Shown here: one piece after another, positions 26,638 through 35,646 of the stretch | Numbering within the stretch: the first letter of the stretch is position 1 | Layout: each line of letters starts with the position of its first letter | Program-made: the position numbers and the translations under genes | Notes under the pieces: model-generated | Database searches by the model: none | Told to the model about the DNA's origin: nothing | Seen by the model: the letters and a program-made list of their open reading frames with translations, nothing else | NCBI GenBank assembly: GCA_946410305.1 | Contig: CAMJZV010000003.1 | Coordinates: 114,887 to 178,886, forward strand | DNA: 64,000 nt | Direction: 5' to 3' | DNA from: an uncultured Prevotellaceae bacterium | Lineage (GTDB): Bacteria; Bacteroidota; Bacteroidia; Bacteroidales; Bacteroidaceae

Positions 26638-29271
26638 TTAGAATCTGTAACCAATGTTCAGCATACCGTTGATACCCCAAGCATAGTACTTCTTCGGGTT
26701 CATATCGAAGCGATACAGGCGACTGGTGTTAACACCGCCGTCATCAGAATTGATAGAGTAGTTGCTACGGCTCTGCTCGTAACCGCCGGTACACAGCTTC
26801 GTGTTGTTCAGCACGTTAGTGAGTGAGAGGTTGATAGACAACTGACCCGACTTCATGCGGATAGAGCGACCGATGCTCAGATCGAGCATGAAACCACCCT
26901 TGCCCTTAGTCTGGTCGAGGGCGCTCTGGATAACGTTACCGTTATCGTCGATAGTGCGCTCTTCAGCAATACCGCGTGCGATGGCAGCGTTATTGCGGTT
27001 AACGATAGTGCTCTCGTAGCGATAAACAGGCGAGTAGGAGAGATAGATGCGGTCGTAGTAGTTGCCGCTCAGGTCGATAAACCAGCCACCACCATTGTAG
27101 CTCAGTGTCAAACCGTAAACTGACAGTGGTGTTCCGCTCTCGCGCATGTTCTTATTTAATACGGTCTCTTCAGCATAGAAGCTCTCCACACCGTCCTGAC
27201 CCTTAATGGGCTTTGCAGAGCTCATGTAGCGAACACGGGCGTTGTTGGTGTTCTTAGCTTCGCTAATAGCTGCCAGACCGCGGATGCTCCAGTTAGAGTT
27301 GAGAGATGCCTTGATACCAACCTCAACACCATAGTACTCTTTCTTGATACCGGTCATTGACACGTAAGAGAATGAGTTGATGTCGTCATCGAAGAAGTTC
27401 TGCCACTCAGTGACGTCGCTCAGCTTGCTGTAATAAGCGTTGATGTTGGCCTTGATCCAGTTGCTAGAGAACTGATAGCCAAATTCGCCGCTGAGAATCT
27501 TCTCGTTCTTCATGTTGGCACAGAACTCGTTGGTCATCTCAGGAGATACGAATACTGCGTTAGCATTTGGTGCCTTCAGCTCATAGCCTGCACCGATGCT
27601 GACAACACTACCTGCGCCGAGGTTGTAGGTGATTCCACCCTTTACACCACCGTCGAGGAAACGGGCAGTCTTACTCTTGCCGAAAGAACTGAGTCCCATA
27701 CTCTCTGCGATACCATTGAGCATCTTGCCATTACGCTGGATGCTGGTACCAGTTACACGACCAGCCAGGAAGGTAGCCAGAGAATTCTTCTGATATTTCA
27801 ATGCTGCCCATACCTGAGCCTTATTAACCAGCAGGTTGTAGTCATAGTTCATCTTGTCACCCTCTTTCACTACTGCGTTGGGGTTGTTCAGGTCGTACTG
27901 GATACGTGGATCGTCGGGACTGTATGTTCCCAAGGCGTAGGTGTTGACATCGTGGAAGATGTTGGCACCCAGCAGGTCTTCCATAGTCTTGTAGTGAGCA
28001 CCTTGGTTAGTACCCAGGCTGAAGCCGATGTTCAGGTTTGTCGTCTTGCTCAACTCAGCCTTCAGTGTTGATGCCAGTGTCAGGTTCAGCGTGTTGATGT
28101 TCTTAGCCTGAACATAGTATTTGGCGTCACTGTTGGTGGCATTGCCCTGACGGTTAGAGTAGTACATGCCGTCCCAGTTAATCTGGCGTGCATCCTCACC
28201 ACTCATCCAATAGGTGCGTGCGCGATAGTAGTCAAAATAACCAGCCTCAGTGTTGGCAGCGTCGTTATACCATACGTCAAAATAGCTTGATGGCATAAGT
28301 TTCCAATAGTCTGGAGCAGGGTTCTCACCACCATTGTATCCCAGACTGGTACCTTTATACATAGAGTAACGGCCGGTCAGTGCGGTCTGCACCTTTACCT
28401 GGTCGTTAATCTTCCAGTCCCAGTTGATGAGTACAGTGGGTGAGAAGTCCTTTACGACGCGCGAGTTGCGTACTTCTCCGTTCTGGTAACCCCAATAGGG
28501 ATTGTAGTAGTTGCTGTTGGCCATCCAGTAAGCCTCGTCGGTAGCAGCACCCTGTGAGGCACGCTCTGTGGGGCTACCCCATGTGATGATGGCTACAGAA
28601 TGCTGGTCATTGAACTTCTTTTCAGCACCGAAGAAGTAAGACAGCGAGTTGTAGAAGGTTCCCTTTGCGTAACCTCTCTGTGCCCAACGGTAGGTAAGAC
28701 CAGCAGACAAAGCCCATCCGTCGGGACGCAGACCTGTGTTGTAGGTGTACATGCCGCGAACGGTGTAGCTGCGGTTAGCTCCTGCGAGAGACACATACTG
28801 TCCGGTAGCCATACGGCTGGGACGGAAGTCGTAGTTGTTGGAGCCTGCCATGGATGGCATTGAGAAGTTGTTGAACTCGAAGGGCAGTGAAGTCTCGCGG
28901 CCACTGTTGGTCTGACGGTTCAGACCACCAATCAGCGCAAAGCGGAACTGTCCCGACTCCATGTCGTTCATGGGAGCACCGTTAATGTAAATCTCATTGT
29001 ACTTTTGGTTAAAAGCACGATAGCGGAAGCGGCCAGCACTGAACTGGAATCCTGCCGAATTGGCAAAGATGTTCTGGTTAGATGAGATGATGGACACGTT
29101 CTGTGACATGTCGTCGTCCTCACCCAACTGTGCTTCCGTGAAAGTGAAGGCTTGCTCGTTCAGGACAGCCTGCTCTTCCTTCTCCGCAACCTCAGAGGTT
29201 TGGGGTTCCTGAGCAAAGGCAGTCGTAGCAACGAATAGAGCCAACACGGCTAAATGAAGCTTTTTTTGCAT
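26638..29271 (-). CDS. TonB-dependent receptor without CarboxypepD domain
   Basis: 877 residues with signal peptide (MQKKLHLAVLALFVATTAFAQ). A short acidic N-terminal region precedes a plug-like segment (ISSNQNIFANSAGFQFSAGRFRYRAFNQKYNEIYINGAPMNDMESGQF) and a long beta-barrel ending in a terminal Phe (LNIGYRF), as expected for BAM-assembled proteins. It lacks the usual SusC carboxypeptidase-like domain, and there is no SusD; instead two OB-fold-like lipoproteins follow. The operon is divergent from a secreted EEP nuclease and uridine kinase. The context suggests import of a nucleic-acid-derived ligand, but this is inference. Its -7 box lies about 55 bp upstream. Confidence 0.9.
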   Translation of the reverse strand: MQKKLHLAVLALFVATTAFAQEPQTSEVAEKEEQAVLNEQAFTFTEAQLGEDDDMSQNVSIISSNQNIFANSAGFQFSAGRFRYRAFNQKYNEIYINGAPMNDMESGQFRFALIGGLNRQTNSGRETSLPFEFNNFSMPSMAGSNNYDFRPSRMATGQYVSLAGANRSYTVRGMYTYNTGLRPDGWALSAGLTYRWAQRGYAKGTFYNSLSYFFGAEKKFNDQHSVAIITWGSPTERASQGAATDEAYWMANSNYYNPYWGYQNGEVRNSRVVKDFSPTVLINWDWKINDQVKVQTALTGRYSMYKGTSLGYNGGENPAPDYWKLMPSSYFDVWYNDAANTEAGYFDYYRARTYWMSGEDARQINWDGMYYSNRQGNATNSDAKYYVQAKNINTLNLTLASTLKAELSKTTNLNIGFSLGTNQGAHYKTMEDLLGANIFHDVNTYALGTYSPDDPRIQYDLNNPNAVVKEGDKMNYDYNLLVNKAQVWAALKYQKNSLATFLAGRVTGTSIQRNGKMLNGIAESMGLSSFGKSKTARFLDGGVKGGITYNLGAGSVVSIGAGYELKAPNANAVFVSPEMTNEFCANMKNEKILSGEFGYQFSSNWIKANINAYYSKLSDVTEWQNFFDDDINSFSYVSMTGIKKEYYGVEVGIKASLNSNWSIRGLAAISEAKNTNNARVRYMSSAKPIKGQDGVESFYAEETVLNKNMRESGTPLSVYGLTLSYNGGGWFIDLSGNYYDRIYLSYSPVYRYESTIVNRNNAAIARGIAEERTIDDNGNVIQSALDQTKGKGGFMLDLSIGRSIRMKSGQLSINLSLTNVLNNTKLCTGGYEQSRSNYSINSDDGGVNTSRLYRFDMNPKKYYAWGINGMLNIGYRF

Positions 29272-29325
29272 AAGATTGTTTTGTTTTAATTGTGTTTTTG
29301 TTGTTTCGGTTCAAAGATTCTGCTG

Positions 29326-29333
29326 CAAAGATA
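29326..29333 (-). promoter_or_regulatory. -7 box TATCTTTG for the TonB receptor operon
   Basis: Reverse-strand TAnnTTTG match 55 bp before the receptor ATG, in the divergent gap. Confidence 0.65.
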
Positions 29334-29407
29334 ATGAATAAAATGCAAAAAAAGTATCTTTTCGTGTTTTTTTTTGAAAAAAATTAGAATATCTCAAAAA
29401 TAATGCG

Positions 29408-29415
29408 TATCTTCG
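29408..29415 (+). promoter_or_regulatory. -7-like box TATCTTCG for the EEP nuclease operon
   Basis: One mismatch to TAnnTTTG, 21-27 bp upstream of the start codons. The same variant precedes trmN6. Confidence 0.5.
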
Positions 29416-29436
29416 CAGCAATAAATCTAAATGATT

Positions 29437-30486
29437 ATGAAAAAACTACTATCCTTAATGGCCGTTTTGTTCCTGATTGGAACACTGAATGCCCTGGCAC
29501 AAGAGAAGAAATACTCTGTTTATGCCATTGGCTTCTACAACCTTGAAAACCTTTTTGATACCCTTCACGACGAAGGTCACAATGACTATGAGTACTTGCC
29601 TGACGGCAGGAATAAGTGGACGGGTATGAAGTATCGTAACAAGCTGAAAAATATGGCACGTGTGCTTGCTGAGATGGGTACCGACGAGTTGCCTACCATC
29701 GGTTGCGCTGCTATTGGTGTCTCTGAGGTAGAGAACGACGGCTGTCTGGCCGATCTCTGCGAGCAGGAACCTCTGAAGAAGCGCAATTTCCAGCATCTGC
29801 TGATAGAAGGTCCTGACCATCGTGGTGTTGACTGTGGCTTGCTGTATAACCCAGCATTGTTCTCCGTTCGCAACGTGAAGCTCGTACCTTATGTATATGA
29901 TAAGCCTGAGGATGCCCGTCGTGCCACCCGTGGATTTTTCGTGGTTAGCGGTACCTTGGCTGACGAGCACGTCACTATTATCGTCAACCACCTGCCTTCA
30001 CGTGGTGCTACCAGCTACTATCGTGAATTGGGCGGCAAGCAGATTCGTGTCGTGAAGGACTCTCTGCTGAAGGACGATCCCAACGTAAAACTCTTTATCA
30101 TGGGTGATATGAATGATGACCCTGCCGATCCCTCTATGTCGAAAGCACTGGGAGCCCAGCGCGAAATCAACGATGTGAAGCCTGGTGGTTTGTATAATCC
30201 CTTCTGGAACATTCACGCCAGTGGTACTGGTACGCTGATGTATGACGGCAAGTGGAACCTCTTCGACCAGATTATCTTGTCGCACTCACTGCTGAACCAG
30301 AAAGGTAAGAAGGACTTCTCTACGCTGAAGTTATGGAAGGCCCAGATTTTCCGTCGTAACTACCTGTTCCAGCAGGAGGGCCGTTATAAGGGCAACACCC
30401 TGCGTACCCATGCTGGTGGTGTATGGCTTAACGGCTATAGCGACCACCTTCCCACACTGGTTTATATCGCAAAAGAACAGAAATAA
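29437..30486 (+). CDS. Secreted endonuclease/exonuclease/phosphatase (EEP) family protein
   Basis: About 349 residues from the second ATG (29437); the ATG at 29431 would add only Met-Ile. Signal peptide MKKLLSLMAVLFLIGTLNALAQ. EEP-fold motifs are present in order: GFYNLENLFDT, the Mg-binding Glu in GVSEVEND, HRGVDCGLLYNP, VNHLPSRG, the catalytic GDMNDDPAD, and the terminal SDHLP with its His. It probably cleaves phosphodiester bonds in the periplasm or outside the cell. The uridine kinase gene starts on the very next base, and the divergent operon encodes the TonB receptor with OB-like lipoproteins. A lipid or sugar phosphodiesterase role is the main alternative in this superfamily. Confidence 0.88.
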   Translation: MKKLLSLMAVLFLIGTLNALAQEKKYSVYAIGFYNLENLFDTLHDEGHNDYEYLPDGRNKWTGMKYRNKLKNMARVLAEMGTDELPTIGCAAIGVSEVENDGCLADLCEQEPLKKRNFQHLLIEGPDHRGVDCGLLYNPALFSVRNVKLVPYVYDKPEDARRATRGFFVVSGTLADEHVTIIVNHLPSRGATSYYRELGGKQIRVVKDSLLKDDPNVKLFIMGDMNDDPADPSMSKALGAQREINDVKPGGLYNPFWNIHASGTGTLMYDGKWNLFDQIILSHSLLNQKGKKDFSTLKLWKAQIFRRNYLFQQEGRYKGNTLRTHAGGVWLNGYSDHLPTLVYIAKEQK

Positions 30487-31101
30487 ATGTACATTATCGG
30501 AATTGCAGGCGGTACAGGTTCAGGTAAGACCACCGTCGTCAAGAGAATTGCCAGTGTGCTGCCACCTCATTGTGCAGCCATAGTGCCTTTGGATTCGTAT
30601 TATAATGATACGACAGGAATGACTGATGAGGAGCGTAAGGCTATTAACTTCGACCATCCTGACGCCTTCGACTGGAAGTTGCTTACGGAGCATATCAAGA
30701 TGCTGAAGAATGGTCAGGCCATCGAGCAACCCACCTATTCATACATCATCTCTAACCGCCTGCCTGAGACGATACATGTCGAACCTAAGCCCGTTATCAT
30801 TCTGGAGGGTATCATGACGCTGCACTATAAGAAGCTACGCGACATGATGGACCTGAAGATATTCGTGGATACCGACTCTGACGTACGCCTCATCCGTAAC
30901 ATCCGCCGCGATGTGGTGGAGCGTGGACGTACTGTCGACATGGTGCTTGACCGCTATGAGAAAGTCCTCAAACCCATGCACGAACAGTTTATCGAACCCA
31001 CCAAGAAGTTTGCGGACCTCATCATTCCATGGGGAGGCGACAACAAGACGGGTATTCATATCCTTAAAACCTATATCGAGGGCATTGTTACCAATGTATA
31101 A
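30487..31101 (+). CDS. udk: Uridine kinase
   Basis: 204 residues. P-loop GIAGGTGSGKTTVVKRI, the LDSYYND substrate loop, INFDHPDAFDWKLL, and the EGIMTLHYKKLRDMMDLKIFVDTDSDVRLIRNIRRDVVERGR lid region are typical of Udk. It phosphorylates uridine and cytidine to UMP and CMP with ATP or GTP (pyrimidine salvage, cytoplasm). It follows the EEP nuclease stop with zero gap and overlaps the next gene by 8 bp, so the three are translationally linked. Coupling a secreted nuclease to pyrimidine salvage supports a scavenging role. Confidence 0.94.
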   Translation: MYIIGIAGGTGSGKTTVVKRIASVLPPHCAAIVPLDSYYNDTTGMTDEERKAINFDHPDAFDWKLLTEHIKMLKNGQAIEQPTYSYIISNRLPETIHVEPKPVIILEGIMTLHYKKLRDMMDLKIFVDTDSDVRLIRNIRRDVVERGRTVDMVLDRYEKVLKPMHEQFIEPTKKFADLIIPWGGDNKTGIHILKTYIEGIVTNV

Positions 31102-31756
31102 CGGAGAAAAGAAAGTAGAAGAGAGTGGCGCAACCACTCTCTTCTTAGTACGTCACGGTGAGACCATCGACAATGCTCGCCAAATTATGCAGGGTCAGAC
31201 ACAGGGCTGTCTCAATGAACGGGGTAGGGAGCAGGCTCAGCAGGTGGCTCAGCGTTTAGCTGATGAACCCATTGATGCTATTATTGCCAGCGACCTGCAA
31301 CGCGCTATCCAGACCGCAGAAATCATTGCCGAACCTCACGGTTTATCCGTGAAGACTACACCGTTGCTCCGCGAGCGTGACTGGGGTAGTTTTACAGGAC
31401 GTTTCATTCCAGACCTGAAAGGCGAGGTGTGGCCTAACGATATAGAGAGTGAACCAGCCTTATTGCAGCGTGCCGCTGACTTCCTGCAATACATGACGGC
31501 CACCTATCCCGGTAAGCGAGTGGTGGCCGTAGGGCATGGAATTATGAATAAAGCCATCTTGGCTGTCTATGCAGGATGTACAATGCGCGAGGTACAGCGT
31601 ATGATGAATGCTGAGGTGCGCATCTTAACGGTGTCTGCCGAACGAACCGCCACTTCTGCTACCGCCGCTATGGCTGCTACTGCTGCGGTTGCCTCCGCCA
31701 AAACCTCCTCGAGAAGCACTGCTGCTGGAGCTACCGCTACGGCTACTGCCGAATGA
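31094..31756 (+). CDS. Histidine phosphatase (phosphoglycerate-mutase-like) with read-through tail
   Basis: About 220 residues from ATG 31094, which overlaps the udk stop by 8 bp; the track start at 30911 is in a shadow frame of udk. Core motifs are FLVRHGETIDNA (catalytic His), ASDLQRAIQTAEII, ERDWGSFTG and VVAVGHGIMNKAIL (second His). The core ends near residue 180 (EVRILTVS). The remaining about 40 residues are Ala/Thr/Ser-rich (TATSATAAMAATAAVASAK) and are read from the antisense of the convergent Ser/Gly-rich gene, so the original stop was probably lost. Substrate unknown (phosphosugar, nucleotide or alpha-ribazole phosphate are possible). Confidence 0.88.
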   Translation: MYNGEKKVEESGATTLFLVRHGETIDNARQIMQGQTQGCLNERGREQAQQVAQRLADEPIDAIIASDLQRAIQTAEIIAEPHGLSVKTTPLLRERDWGSFTGRFIPDLKGEVWPNDIESEPALLQRAADFLQYMTATYPGKRVVAVGHGIMNKAILAVYAGCTMREVQRMMNAEVRILTVSAERTATSATAAMAATAAVASAKTSSRSTAAGATATATAE

Positions 31757-32587
31757 ACCACTACTACGACTGTTTCCGAATGTGCCACTGCTACGACTGC
31801 CTCCGAACGAACCGCTACTATGACTTCCACCGAATGAACTGTTACTATGGCTTCCAGTTCCAAATGAGCCATTGCTATGGTTCACTGTGGTTCGTGTAGA
31901 ACTGGTACGTGGTCCACCAGAGTTGTCTGGGCGGTGGCGATTCGTGCCATGATCTCTGACAGTGCCGTGGTCTCTACCTGTGTTTCCATGATGTTCTAAT
32001 GTACCCCCATGGTGCTCAGGTCTTCCACCATGATGTCCTATTGAGCCTCCGTGATGGTGACGGAAGTCACCGCGATTCCAACGGTCCAGCATGCCGTAGT
32101 GTGTGCGTCTGGCAGGACGGAAGTGGTGGCGGTGGTTATAGTAGTAGCCGTGGGTGCCATGCAGGTGCCAGGCGTGTGCACCACGATAGGTGGCATAGAA
32201 TGCAGGGCGCCCAAAATAGAAGTAGTCACGGTGCGGATAGCGGGCGTAGATGCCAAAGTGCCAGTAGCCTGCGCTCCAGTATAGTGGACGGTAGAAGTAG
32301 CTGGCAGCGATATATGCCTGCCATTGGGCGTCGAGCAGTATGTAGCTTAGGTCGCGGTTGCGGCGCTCCCAATAGTCGCCATAGACATCATCGTAACTCG
32401 TCACACCCATCAGGTAGTCGAGGTTGATCTCATAGGCGGCTTCATACTGTTCATCAGTAAGATTCAGCTCATAAGCCATCTTATCGGTCAGGAACAGTGC
32501 CTCATTGCGAGCCTGTTCGTAACTCATTGCCTTGCCCGATGCTGCTATCGTCAGCATTGCTAAAAGGGCTATCATCATCTTCTTCAT
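31625..32587 (-). CDS. Secreted His-rich protein with Ser/Gly repeat tail
   Basis: 320 residues, signal peptide MKKMMIALLAMLTIAASGKA. The N-terminal third (about 20-110) is a helical/aromatic domain (NEALFLTDKMAYELNLTDEQYEAAYEINLDYL). It is followed by a Tyr/His-rich middle (GTHGYYYNHRHHFRPARR), a run of HHGG and EHHG units (about 175-215) and a Ser/Gly/Phe repeat tail (SFGGSRSSG units) to the end. The His clusters could bind transition metals; the tail is likely disordered. No family was recognised. Its last 132 bp overlap the convergent phosphatase gene. Confidence 0.78.
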   Translation of the reverse strand: MKKMMIALLAMLTIAASGKAMSYEQARNEALFLTDKMAYELNLTDEQYEAAYEINLDYLMGVTSYDDVYGDYWERRNRDLSYILLDAQWQAYIAASYFYRPLYWSAGYWHFGIYARYPHRDYFYFGRPAFYATYRGAHAWHLHGTHGYYYNHRHHFRPARRTHYGMLDRWNRGDFRHHHGGSIGHHGGRPEHHGGTLEHHGNTGRDHGTVRDHGTNRHRPDNSGGPRTSSTRTTVNHSNGSFGTGSHSNSSFGGSHSSGSFGGSRSSGTFGNSRSSGSFGSSRSGSSSSSASRGGFGGGNRSSSSHSGGSRSGGSFGRHR

Positions 32588-32614
32588 AGTTGCAAGTATT
32601 TATTGTTCACGCTG

Positions 32615-32622
32615 CAAAATTA
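32615..32622 (-). promoter_or_regulatory. -7 box TAATTTTG for the His-rich protein
   Basis: Reverse-strand TAnnTTTG match 27 bp before the ATG. Confidence 0.55.
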
Positions 32623-32744
32623 GGAAGAAAATGATGATAGTACAAAGGATTATCCCTAAACCCTTGGGGGGATTTCCCTAAATGGTGTTTTGTTATCTTT
32701 TGTGTTTTCTTGACGATTCATTTGGTGGTTTGCGAATAAATGCG

Positions 32745-32752
32745 TATCTTCG
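32745..32752 (+). promoter_or_regulatory. -7-like box TATCTTCG abutting trmN6
   Basis: Only 4 bp separate the box from the ATG at 32757, which predicts a leaderless transcript if the box is used. Confidence 0.45.
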
Positions 32753-32756
32753 CTGC

Positions 32757-33416
32757 ATGTTTCAATTCAAGCAGTTTACGGTAGAGCAGGAATTGTGCGC
32801 TATGAAGGTGGGTACCGATGGCGTACTGTTGGGAGCGTGGGCCAAGGGTGGTCAGCGTATTCTGGATGCTGGTACGGGTACGGGTGTCATTGCGATGATG
32901 CTGGCACAGCGCTATCCTGGGGCGCGGGTGACGGCAATAGATATTGATGAAGGTGCTGTCAGACAGGCACAGCAGAATGTGACGAAGTCACCTTTTGCTG
33001 CGCAGGTAACGGTGCTACAGGAAACGCTACAGGAACATCAGGGCGAATATGATGCTATTGTCAGCAATCCACCGTTTTTTATCGACTCCTTGGCAGCCCC
33101 TGACGAGCAGCGGAACATGGCCCGCCATACTGCTACGCTGACCTATGCAGAACTGATGCAGGCAGCTTACAGGCTGTTGAGCGACGAGGGCGAGCTGAGT
33201 GTGGTGGTGCCGTTCGACTACCGTCAACGCATGGAGGATGAGGCTATATTTGTAGGTTTCTTTCCCAGCAGGGTATGTGCTGTGAAGACTACAGAGAGGA
33301 AACCTGCCAAGCGCTATCTGCTGGCATTCAGGAAACATCCTTGCCCTTGTGAAAAAGAACAACTGACGATAGGCTCGGAAGACTATCAGGCGCTGACCAG
33401 CGCCTTTTACCTCTGA
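32757..33416 (+). CDS. trmN6: tRNA1(Val) (adenine-N6)-methyltransferase
   Basis: About 219 residues from ATG 32757 (MFQFKQFTVEQELCAMKVGTDGVLLGAW), the start conserved in this family; the longer track ORF begins upstream of the promoter-like box. SAM-binding ILDAGTGTGVIAMMLAQRYP, acidic loop AIDIDEGAVRQA, and the adenine-N6 methyltransferase motif IVSNPPFF are present. It methylates A37 of tRNA-Val in the cytoplasm. Stands alone. Confidence 0.92.
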   Translation: MFQFKQFTVEQELCAMKVGTDGVLLGAWAKGGQRILDAGTGTGVIAMMLAQRYPGARVTAIDIDEGAVRQAQQNVTKSPFAAQVTVLQETLQEHQGEYDAIVSNPPFFIDSLAAPDEQRNMARHTATLTYAELMQAAYRLLSDEGELSVVVPFDYRQRMEDEAIFVGFFPSRVCAVKTTERKPAKRYLLAFRKHPCPCEKEQLTIGSEDYQALTSAFYL

Positions 33417-33418
33417 TG

Positions 33419-33454
33419 TCGAAGTTTCGATGCTTCGATGTTTCGAAGTTTCGA
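33419..33454. repeat. TTCGA-rich mini-repeat
   Basis: TCGAAGTTTCGATGCTTCGA followed by TGTTTCGAAGTTTCGA, self-complementary words in the convergent gap between trmN6 and the lysozyme gene. May act as a terminator or be a dispersed repeat. Confidence 0.6.
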
Positions 33455-33458
33455 GGAA

Positions 33459-34868
33459 CTATTTATGAAAACCAGTCTTGACAAATTCGTCAAATTGGTT
33501 CTGGTAGCCGTTGAAAACATTGATGTCCACATCGCCTGAGATACCGTCGACGCGGCCGTCAGGGCAGAGTTGCCAATAGACAAGGCGGACGTCGGGCTTG
33601 TACTGCCCGTAGCGTGCTATCCACACATTATATTTCTTCTTGATGTCTGGCGCATTGACCATGTGCTTGTTGATGAACATCTGATTGATATAGAGGATGG
33701 GGCGCATGCCTGTGCGCTTCTCTACATATTCCATGAAGAAGCGAATGCGCTTCATGAGTACGTCGGCACCACCAATCTTACGAATCTGCGCGTCGGTGGG
33801 CTCTACGTCGAGCACTGGGGGGAAGTCGCCTTTGCGGAACAGTGTGTGGTTGACGAAGTATTTGGCCTGCAATTCCGCTGATGACTTGAGCGAGAAGAAA
33901 TGATAGGCACCTACGTGGATGCCTGCTTTCTTGGCTTTCATGTAGTCGCTCATGAAGTAGCGGTTACGGATGGTGGTACCTTCGGTGGACTTAATATAAA
34001 TAAAGGATACAGGGAACGTGCGACCTTGTGCGTCGTGACGCTTGCCCAGCGAGGTAATGCGTAGCTTGTTGAAGTCTATGCCAAAGCGCTTGCGCCCCTT
34101 CTCATGCTGATGGCGCGAGATGTCGATGCCATAGATGCGTTCTGTGGTGTATTTGAGTTTCTCGCCAAGGAACTTACCTTCCTTCCATTCGCCTACATGT
34201 AGCTGGTGATTGGGTGAGGAATCGAAGGCAAAACCGTGCAGGACGTCATCCTGCCAGAAACCTTCTTTGTGACAGCCGTCCCACTCATCCATTATTCCTT
34301 GTCCACTGGCTTGTAGGAGTGTGTCCATCTGTCCAATGTAACGTCCCTGTTTGTCAGTGCGCATAGCATAAACCACTGTGTCACACCTCCATACTGCCGA
34401 AACAATGCGCCCTTTCCAGTCGCGGGTAATGCCTTTGCCGTTGAGGCCGCCCATCAAGAAGTGACCAGCTTTCCAGTAACCGCCACTTATCTTAACAGCA
34501 ATCATAGAACGATCCTTGGCGGCGATGGTGTCTCTAGTGACACAAGCTTTTCTGTGAGTATTGGTCTTGTTGGTGAGCTTCGCTTTCTGTGCCAGTTGCG
34601 TATTATACTGCGCTACATACTGGTAGCCCTCGTCAGAGACGTTATGCACTTTCAGGTAGTAGCGCATCTCGTCCATCTCTGCCTCTATGTTGGCACGTTG
34701 CAGAGAGTCAGGCGTCGTGTCCTTGGTGTATCGTATCTCTATCTTGTCAGGAATGCGCGGAGGTATTGTGCGATACTTGGGATTGAAGGGGTTAAAAGGA
34801 TTGAGTATTACCACGAGTGCCAGGACCAGCAGGTCGGCAACGGTTGCTATGGAACGCAGCTTCTTCAT
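33459..34868 (-). CDS. MORN-repeat GH25 lysozyme-like protein
   Basis: About 469 residues from ATG 34868 (MKKLRSIATV...), 7 bp after the nudC stop. An N-terminal membrane anchor (ATVADLLVLALVVIL) is followed by a Pro-rich stretch, then MORN-like repeats at about 125-240 (GRYIGQMDTLLQASGQGIM, KEGFWQDDVLHGFAF, HVGEWKEGKFLGEKL). A C-terminal GH25 muramidase domain begins at YGIDISRHQ, with the catalytic acids in VLDVEPTD and an N-terminal Asp in GIDIS. GH25 enzymes cut the glycan chain of peptidoglycan. Being membrane-anchored, it probably remodels the organism's own wall. The MORN-GH25 fusion is unusual. Confidence 0.9.
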   Translation of the reverse strand: MKKLRSIATVADLLVLALVVILNPFNPFNPKYRTIPPRIPDKIEIRYTKDTTPDSLQRANIEAEMDEMRYYLKVHNVSDEGYQYVAQYNTQLAQKAKLTNKTNTHRKACVTRDTIAAKDRSMIAVKISGGYWKAGHFLMGGLNGKGITRDWKGRIVSAVWRCDTVVYAMRTDKQGRYIGQMDTLLQASGQGIMDEWDGCHKEGFWQDDVLHGFAFDSSPNHQLHVGEWKEGKFLGEKLKYTTERIYGIDISRHQHEKGRKRFGIDFNKLRITSLGKRHDAQGRTFPVSFIYIKSTEGTTIRNRYFMSDYMKAKKAGIHVGAYHFFSLKSSAELQAKYFVNHTLFRKGDFPPVLDVEPTDAQIRKIGGADVLMKRIRFFMEYVEKRTGMRPILYINQMFINKHMVNAPDIKKKYNVWIARYGQYKPDVRLVYWQLCPDGRVDGISGDVDINVFNGYQNQFDEFVKTGFHK

Positions 34869-34875
34869 GTTCTCT

Positions 34876-35622
34876 TTATTCCTTATTATCCTCCAGCCAA
34901 CTGTCAAGGAGTTGGCGCGCTATGGACAGCTTCTCTGGGATGTGTGGCAGATGGTTGCGATCAAACCAAGCGCCTTTTGACAATTCTGAACGCTGCAGGT
35001 GGATCTTGCCACTGTCGTAGTCAGCCGTGAAGCCAACCATCAAACCACAAGGGTAGGGCCAAGGCTGTGAGCCGAAATAGCGCAGGTTGGTAATGTGCAG
35101 TCCCGTTTCCTCCATGACCTCACGATAGACCGCCTCCTCCAGCGTCTCGCCAGTTTCTACGAAACCTGCCACGAGGCCATAGTGGTCGTCGCGGAAGTTG
35201 TTGGCATGAACCAACAGTACCTCGTCGCCTTTGCGAACCAAGACGATGACTGCAGGGGCCAGTAGGGGCCATATCTCTTTGCCACACTGGTCACACTTCT
35301 TAGAGATAGCAGTGTCGAAGTGCATCGTTCCGCCACAGACACCACAGAACTTGGTACTCTGGTCCCAGTAAAGCAGTTCGCGGCACTTTCCTGCCAGTCT
35401 GTAGTCTGCCTCCGACAGCTTATAGTAACTCTGACGCAGACCACACATCTCGTAGAGGCCGGAGTCTGTAATGGGTTGGTCGATGCGGTATGCCTTAGCA
35501 CCATCGATATCCATGACGGTAGTCCAAGACTTCAATTCAGTAGGTGCCTCTTCGGGTATCTGATAAGTGTCACCCGTCTTCAGCAAGACGAGGTCGCTCT
35601 GGCAAAAAACAAAATATTTCAC
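34876..35622 (-). CDS. nudC: NAD(+) diphosphatase / NADH pyrophosphatase
   Basis: 248 residues. Zinc ribbon FCGVCGG...KCDQCGK at about 93-113, Nudix box GFVETGETLEEAVYREVMEETGL, and the NudC signature SQPWPYP after it. It hydrolyses NAD(H) and in some bacteria removes NAD caps from RNA, yielding NMN and AMP. Cytoplasmic. Followed 7 bp later by the lysozyme gene and preceded at 24 bp by a 5'-nucleotidase, so it may share a transcript with both. Confidence 0.93.
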   Translation of the reverse strand: MKYFVFCQSDLVLLKTGDTYQIPEEAPTELKSWTTVMDIDGAKAYRIDQPITDSGLYEMCGLRQSYYKLSEADYRLAGKCRELLYWDQSTKFCGVCGGTMHFDTAISKKCDQCGKEIWPLLAPAVIVLVRKGDEVLLVHANNFRDDHYGLVAGFVETGETLEEAVYREVMEETGLHITNLRYFGSQPWPYPCGLMVGFTADYDSGKIHLQRSELSKGAWFDRNHLPHIPEKLSIARQLLDSWLEDNKE

Positions 35623-35646
35623 GATTAAATGTCTAGTATTTAATGT

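Noticed and set aside
31999-32427. 142-aa plus-strand ORF
   Set aside because: Antisense shadow of the His-rich protein.
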